NCBI RefSeq assembly: GCF_003208055.1
Contig: NZ_QJUE01000002.1
Location: 248,001-312,000, forward strand
Direction of reading: 5' to 3'
DNA length: 64,000 nucleotides
Origin: Prochlorococcus marinus XMU1408
GTDB taxonomy: Bacteria; Cyanobacteriota; Cyanobacteriia; PCC-6307; Cyanobiaceae
The notes below the pieces were generated by a model, which was not told the origin of the DNA, made no database searches, and worked only from the letters and a program-made list of their open reading frames with translations. Below are positions 59,125-64,000 of this stretch, in pieces. Position 1 is the stretch's first letter. Each line of letters begins with the position of its first letter. A program made the position numbers and the translations under genes.

Positions 59125-59656
59125 AAGTTTCTAATGAATAACTATCCTTATTATTAGTTATATCCGATAATTTTTCCTTAGGAGAATAATTTCTATCAGG
59201 TAATTTTATTATTTCTGATTTCTTTAAATCATTCATGACTTCACCAAGAATAATTGGTTTACTTATTCCATCTCCCGCTGGCTCAATCTTTCTAAGCCTA
59301 ACTTTGACTTGAGCACCATTTCTGCTGCCCCCTTTCAAATTACCAGCTATTTGTTGCAATGTTGGTTGTATAGCTTCTTCAGGAAAATCATTTGTTGCTT
59401 GTGCAACAACTAAATCGAAGCCATTGTCATAAACTATCGGGGCATATTTATATCCCTCTACGTTATATGGAGGGGTATAACTTTGTTCGAAGGCCCAACA
59501 ACTAGCTGATAATAAAAGAGTGAAAATTGTTATCCCAGTTAATCGAAATTTAATTCCCCAACTAAATAAATAAGCTAAAATAGTTAAGAGACCAAGCCCT
59601 GCCCCCCCCCAGGCTAGCCATTTTGTTGCGTTTTGGATAACTTCACTCATAGACAT
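59117..59656 (-). CDS. ycf51: Ycf51-family membrane protein (DUF2518)
   Basis: Protein of 179 residues conserved in cyanobacteria and some plastids, function not established. Two N-terminal membrane helices (about residues 14-32 and 36-54, with FRLTGITIFTLLLSASCWAF between) and a soluble domain with VVYDNGFDLVVAQATNDFPEEA. The C-terminal 40 residues are low complexity. Divergent from the TamB-like gene, 67 bp apart. Confidence 0.88.
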   Translation of the reverse strand: MSMSEVIQNATKWLAWGGAGLGLLTILAYLFSWGIKFRLTGITIFTLLLSASCWAFEQSYTPPYNVEGYKYAPIVYDNGFDLVVAQATNDFPEEAIQPTLQQIAGNLKGGSRNGAQVKVRLRKIEPAGDGISKPIILGEVMNDLKKSEIIKLPDRNYSPKEKLSDITNNKDSYSLETYE

Positions 59657-59723
59657 AGGCTGGTTTCTCCTGAATTGATTCTTTATAGTTTGTTAGCTCC
59701 CCCAAGTTCGAGAAAAAAGTTTT

Positions 59724-62700
59724 ATGGGAGATGAGAAGAGTTCTAAAAGATTAAAGCGGTGGGGACTGGCTGGAACCTTTGTGGCGTTGGGTGGTGTTTT
59801 GATTTGGAGTGGCGCAGATCTCTTGGTCGCTAGAACTATAAGCCGTTTTTCTCCTCAAATAGAAAAAAAATTATCTAATTCATTGGGACATCCTTTGAAA
59901 ATTGGGTCATATAAGGGACTTAGACCGTGGGGTGTTGAGTTAGGCCCAACGAAGCTGCTTCCAGGTACAAAAGATTCTTCATCAGTTAATATATCAACTT
60001 TAACAGTTAAGTTTGCTCCACTTGCAAGTTTATTTAATTGGCAACCAGTAGCAATATTTAATCCAAGGGGCACTGAAATAGTTCTAAGTAAAAATGATAA
60101 AGGTTCTTTTTGGGTAATGCCCCCATCTGATGATTCTAAGCAATTAAACCTTCAGCTAAGGTTGAATTTAAAAGGTTCAACTAAAATTTTATTTAACCCA
60201 GAAAAAACTTCAGTATTAGTCCGAGGAAATATTTCTCTGAATTTTGCTAAGAAAAAGATTTATGGTGCTATTAATTTAGACTCTAAAAATAAAGGAAGCC
60301 TCTATCTTGCTGGAAAGGGTTATTGGGATGGATTAGAATTTCAGACTAAAGCAAGAATTAATAAACTTAAACTTGGAATAATTCGGGATATATTAGGTAA
60401 TGATTCTAATGTTATTACAAAAGGAGATATTAATGGTAATTTAAATTTAGGAATAAAAAAAGGTTTTATCAAATGTAAAGGTGATTTATCGGTAAGCAAT
60501 ATGAGAGTGAGAGGAGGTAATATGATTGATACATTATCTACTAATAAGTCAAAAATAAAATGTGATAATAATAAATTAAGCATAACAGATTCTAATTGGA
60601 ACTATGGATATTGGAATATAGCTAATTCACTTGAATTACCTATTAATAAAACAAGTAGAACTTATATAAAATCTACTACTGATATTAAAATAAAAGATCT
60701 TGATCATAAGCCACTTTCTTTGAAACTAAAGTTGCCAATTTCGATAGTGGATAGGCGCTTAGTTTTTGGAGATTTAAAAGCTAATTTTGATTTAGAATCT
60801 TTCCCTTTAGGTTCTTTAAATCAAATATTAAATGCTTCATTATCAGGCAAGTTGAATACAAATGGTTATTTCCATGGCCCATTATCATCTTTAGCTTCGA
60901 GGATAAATCTTTCTGTAGATAATCCACAAGTTAATGGAATTCGTTTAAGAGAGAAGTGGAAAGGGACTTTTACTCGAGTTCCAAATGAAAAGAATTGGGG
61001 TAGTCTAAAAATGTTTTCGGAAGGCGCCTCCATCCCTGGAAATCTTCAAATAAATTTAAATAAAGACGGTAATTTTAATGATTTAACTTTAGATAGATTA
61101 GGAGGCAAAATCACTTTATATCCTAAAATTAACTCTTATGAATGGAAGGCTAATAAATTCAGATTAGATCGAGTAGAGGTTGCTTTTCCTCCTGAAAAAA
61201 GTTTTAAAAGAATTTTTGGTGAAGTTTCTGGTGATGGAATTTTTTCACTTAATCCATTATTTGTTAATGGTGAATTGAATTTAGATTACTTTAGGTTATT
61301 AGGATTCAAATTAAAAAAAGCAAATGTTAAAGGTCAAATTAAAAACTCGAAAATTAATTTAAAAGGTGAATTAATACCATCTGAAAATGGAAAGATTCAA
61401 TTTGATATCAATAATGAGTCTGAATTTTCTTTACTAGCCAATGTTAAGGATGTTAGTTCTAGGTGGCTTGCTGCTACAGCTTTAGAGATTCCTAAACTGG
61501 GATTGAAGTATTCCGAGGCAATGGGTAAAGCCGAAGATTTAGGGAAACTGATAATTGGTTCTTCTAATAGTTCAATAGATAATCAGTTAGATGCTTTAAC
61601 TAAATCTCAAAATTCTTATAGAGAAGAGATCTCAAAAATAAATAGTCAGAGTTTTATTAATCCTTATGATCTTATTGGAAATGTAAATTCAGATATTAAA
61701 TTAACTGGCTCAAGTCTTTCAGATTTAAGTTTAGATGTGAAAGCATTTGGAAAGGTCTGGACAAATAAGTTGAGTGTAGTAAGTGATAAGGAGGTAAGGC
61801 CTTTTAATATTAATTTTAGTGGTAATATTGGAACAGGTGATGGTAAATTCTCCTTCCTAAATTTGAATTATTCATTGTTATCTTTACTAGTCCCAATACC
61901 TTCATCTATTAATGGATATTTTGGCTTGAAAGGTATATATAGTCTAACAAATGGAACTCCAGAAATTACTGCAGATTTAATTATTGATGATACTAAAATT
62001 TATAATAGGGAAATTGTTTTAGATAATGGAAATATCTTTTTTAAAGATAATTATCTTGATTTTGATATTAATCTAAGGGATAAGACTTCTCTAAACCCTG
62101 TTAGACTCAGTGGGATTTACCCATTAACTAATTCTTTGCCTATTGACTTAAGAGTCGAAAGTCATGGGGATGGATTGGCGTTTTTAACTGGGCTAACAAA
62201 AGGAAGCCTTTCTTGGACTTCTGGAACAGCTGATTTAAGTTTGCTGATTAGGGGAAAACCTTCAAGTCCAATTGCAAATGGTTTTGTGGTTTTTAAAAAT
62301 AGTGATCTTCTTTTTCAGGATAAAGAAATTAATAATTTTAATAGCACAATTGTTTTTGATTTCAATCGTATTGAAGTTAGAAAGCTCAGAGCGAGTATTG
62401 GTCCGAAAGGATTTATTGATGCTCAAGGTGGTATTTCGTTATTTGATGCTCGACAAAGTGAAAATGATCCATTGGCTTTTTCAATAGAAAAAACTCGTAT
62501 TAAAACGGCATTTACTGATGTCAATGTTTCATCCAAGATTATTGTCAAGGGATCTATTTTGAATCCTCAATTAGCTGGTGAAGTATTGATATCAGAGGGA
62601 TCGATTTTTGCAAAAAGAGCTAATAATTCTGGTATGACTACTTCAGACAAATTAAATCCCAAAAAAGATTCTAAGCTCAAGAAAATTCGTAGATTTCCCG

Positions 62701-63689
62701 AGCAAGACTGGGATCTCAGTGATCCCTTGATCTTATTTATTCAAGATGAGGATGCTCCTGCAAGTCGCATGGTGAGTGCTGGGTTGCCGAAAGGATTCGA
62801 GTCTATAATATTTGATAATTTAAAGCTGGTACTTGGTCCTTCATTGCGATTGGTTTCTCAACCATTGGCTAGCTTTGATACGAATGGATTTCTGTTTTTA
62901 AATGGTGCTTTTGATGAAACCCTTGATGTTAGTGGTGTTATTAAGCTTGTAAGTGGCTACGTTAATCTTTTTACGACTACTTTTAATTTAGATCAAAGTG
63001 AACCTAATGTAGCTGTATTTGTACCTTCTATGGGCTTGGTACCTTATGTAGATGTGACATTGAAAAGTAGAGTCCCAGACAATGTTAGAGAAACAAGTAA
63101 TTTTTCCTCTAATGGAATGGCATCATTTGGTATTGGAGGATCTCGTTTTGTAAATGTAGAGGTGACGGCCTCCGGACCTGCTGATCGAATTAGTGAAAAC
63201 TTTCAATTAAGAAGTACTCCAGCGTTAGGAAGAAGTGAGATTTTAGGACTCATTGGAGGAAATTCTCTTACAAATCTATTAACTAGTGGAGGAGATGGAG
63301 AAGTTATCACTAGTTTTTTGAATAGATCTTTTGCTTCATATATTCAAGGAAATATAAATGGATTTTTAAGTGATAAGCTTCAAATATCTTTGTATCCCAC
63401 CTATATAAGTGGATCAGACTTGGATGATGATGTAACTGAAAATAGTTCAACAAGTACAGATCAAGACGATACAAGTCCAAGCCTTCTTGGTCAACAGGCA
63501 TGGGTAACTGAAATAGGAATTGACCTTAGCGAGAAAATTAATTTTTCAGTTCAAGCTGCTCCTAACCGACAAGATATTCCACCGAAAGGAAATATTACTT
63601 TTCAAATGAATCCAAATATAGGCTTACTTGGTTCTTTTGATAAAAATGGGAATTGGCAAAGTCAGGTTCAACTCTTTTTTAGATATTAG
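59724..63689 (+). CDS. tamB: TamB-like outer-envelope biogenesis protein (DUF490)
   Basis: Giant envelope protein of 1321 residues: one N-terminal membrane anchor (residues 14-35), a long stretch of short beta strands that probably forms the hollow beta-taco that spans the periplasm, and the DUF490 C-terminal region (about residues 1000-1321) with the TamB pattern (GVIKLVSGYVNLFTTTFNLD, GRSEILGLIGGNS, QVQLFFRY ending in an aromatic). It works with Omp85/TamA-type proteins to move lipid or protein to the outer membrane; plastids have the homologue TIC236. Ends in Tyr, a known outer-membrane-type signal. Confidence 0.95.
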   Translation: MGDEKSSKRLKRWGLAGTFVALGGVLIWSGADLLVARTISRFSPQIEKKLSNSLGHPLKIGSYKGLRPWGVELGPTKLLPGTKDSSSVNISTLTVKFAPLASLFNWQPVAIFNPRGTEIVLSKNDKGSFWVMPPSDDSKQLNLQLRLNLKGSTKILFNPEKTSVLVRGNISLNFAKKKIYGAINLDSKNKGSLYLAGKGYWDGLEFQTKARINKLKLGIIRDILGNDSNVITKGDINGNLNLGIKKGFIKCKGDLSVSNMRVRGGNMIDTLSTNKSKIKCDNNKLSITDSNWNYGYWNIANSLELPINKTSRTYIKSTTDIKIKDLDHKPLSLKLKLPISIVDRRLVFGDLKANFDLESFPLGSLNQILNASLSGKLNTNGYFHGPLSSLASRINLSVDNPQVNGIRLREKWKGTFTRVPNEKNWGSLKMFSEGASIPGNLQINLNKDGNFNDLTLDRLGGKITLYPKINSYEWKANKFRLDRVEVAFPPEKSFKRIFGEVSGDGIFSLNPLFVNGELNLDYFRLLGFKLKKANVKGQIKNSKINLKGELIPSENGKIQFDINNESEFSLLANVKDVSSRWLAATALEIPKLGLKYSEAMGKAEDLGKLIIGSSNSSIDNQLDALTKSQNSYREEISKINSQSFINPYDLIGNVNSDIKLTGSSLSDLSLDVKAFGKVWTNKLSVVSDKEVRPFNINFSGNIGTGDGKFSFLNLNYSLLSLLVPIPSSINGYFGLKGIYSLTNGTPEITADLIIDDTKIYNREIVLDNGNIFFKDNYLDFDINLRDKTSLNPVRLSGIYPLTNSLPIDLRVESHGDGLAFLTGLTKGSLSWTSGTADLSLLIRGKPSSPIANGFVVFKNSDLLFQDKEINNFNSTIVFDFNRIEVRKLRASIGPKGFIDAQGGISLFDARQSENDPLAFSIEKTRIKTAFTDVNVSSKIIVKGSILNPQLAGEVLISEGSIFAKRANNSGMTTSDKLNPKKDSKLKKIRRFPEQDWDLSDPLILFIQDEDAPASRMVSAGLPKGFESIIFDNLKLVLGPSLRLVSQPLASFDTNGFLFLNGAFDETLDVSGVIKLVSGYVNLFTTTFNLDQSEPNVAVFVPSMGLVPYVDVTLKSRVPDNVRETSNFSSNGMASFGIGGSRFVNVEVTASGPADRISENFQLRSTPALGRSEILGLIGGNSLTNLLTSGGDGEVITSFLNRSFASYIQGNINGFLSDKLQISLYPTYISGSDLDDDVTENSSTSTDQDDTSPSLLGQQAWVTEIGIDLSEKINFSVQAAPNRQDIPPKGNITFQMNPNIGLLGSFDKNGNWQSQVQLFFRY

Positions 63690-63839
63690 GTCTAAAAATA
63701 CTTGAAGAAATTTATCTACATTGAGAATTTCTTAGCTCGATTGAATTTTATCTTTTTTTATTGCTTGATTAGGTCCAAAGGAATAGTTTAAGGAAAGTGG
63801 ATAAAAATTATCTTTGAATAAAAGGTAGATCTAAAACTA

Positions 63840-64000
63840 ATGAGTACAAATTTATCAGTTCCTAATCCAACTCCTGAGTTGATTAAAGTTGCAGAGAATG
63901 CTAAAGAAGCCTCTATTCTGCTTGGTCAAGCCACTAATAAACAAAGGTGCGAGGTTTTGATAGAAATGGCAAATGCTTTGAATGATAATGCTGATAAAAT
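63840..64000 (+). CDS. proA: Gamma-glutamyl phosphate reductase, partial
   Basis: The first 53 codons are in the window, from ATG 63840, 150 bp after the TamB-like stop. Sequence MSTNLSVPNPTPELIKVA and later KEASILLGQATNKQRCEVLIEMANAL is the ProA N-terminus. The enzyme reduces gamma-glutamyl phosphate to the semialdehyde in proline synthesis; the catalytic Cys would be outside the window. Confidence 0.85.
   Translation, partial: MSTNLSVPNPTPELIKVAENAKEASILLGQATNKQRCEVLIEMANALNDNADK

Noticed and set aside
63705-63733. AAGAAATT ... AATTTCTT inverted repeat after tamB as terminator
   Set aside because: Loop of 13 and AT-only stem with no T tract directly after; too weak to call.

Overview
The window is a gene-dense, AT-rich bacterial chromosome segment with short spacers and frequent TTG/GTG starts. 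It comes from a marine alpha-cyanobacterium, almost certainly Prochlorococcus and probably a low-light-adapted lineage. The grounds are a complete alpha-carboxysome (cso) operon with form IA RuBisCO, both light-dependent and light-independent protochlorophyllide reductases, an alkane-forming ADO/AAR pair, plastocyanin, NdhL, Ycf51, Tab2 and ferrochelatase with a chlorophyll-binding tail. The lineage below genus is inference. No insertion sequence, prophage or CRISPR array was seen; the only mobile-element-type gene is a tyrosine-recombinase-like CDS cut by the left edge.

Layout. 1-8 kb: integrase-like gene, hemH, ilvB, a secreted small protein, then leftward genes for a YfiH-type protein, a Tab2-like translation factor and a second S1-domain protein, followed by a creatininase-family gene that seems to lack a normal start codon. 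8-12 kb: ado, a strong terminator, aar, accA and an SDR (alkane and fatty-acid metabolism). 12-16.4 kb: trpF, an M50 protease, a lipoate-ligase-like gene, a small membrane protein and por. 16.4-20.9 kb: chlL divergent from chlN-chlB, with repeat elements in the shared promoter region.

21-30.7 kb is the carbon-fixation block: csoS1D, rdgB, then csoS1-rbcL-rbcS-csoS2-csoSCA-csoS4A-csoS4B-csoS1E-acRAF, met tail-to-tail by a small DUF3136-like gene. A 15-bp palindrome of the T-N11-A type lies ahead of csoS1. RNA hairpins sit in the csoS1-rbcL, rbcL-rbcS, rbcS-csoS2 and csoS1E-acRAF spacers, which suggests that one long transcript is tuned to give very different protein amounts.

30.7-47 kb: ridA, gloB, hisG, an ABC exporter, a GNAT acetyltransferase, a pair of linked transferase genes, dnaA, a GST-like protein, gor, a CaCA antiporter, pyrC, then tRNA-Leu(UAA)-ndhL-DUF3007-trpA, in which the last base of the tRNA is the first base of the ndhL ATG. 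Next come YCII, cytochrome c, two small genes and a group 2 sigma factor. 47-64 kb: a 484-bp gene-free gap, hisIE, queD, clpB, a stand-alone Nif11-type small protein, petE, an epimerase overlapping hemE, glgB, a CocE-type hydrolase, three small genes including ycf51, a giant TamB-like protein and the first 53 codons of proA.

Most genes are ordinary core genes of picocyanobacteria. The best candidates for new biology are in non-coding structure (cso operon hairpins and palindrome, chlL/chlN operator-like repeats, tRNA/ndhL overlap, a probable ATT/ATC start) and in poorly characterised accessory proteins (CsoS1E, the DUF3136-like protein, the Nif11-type protein).
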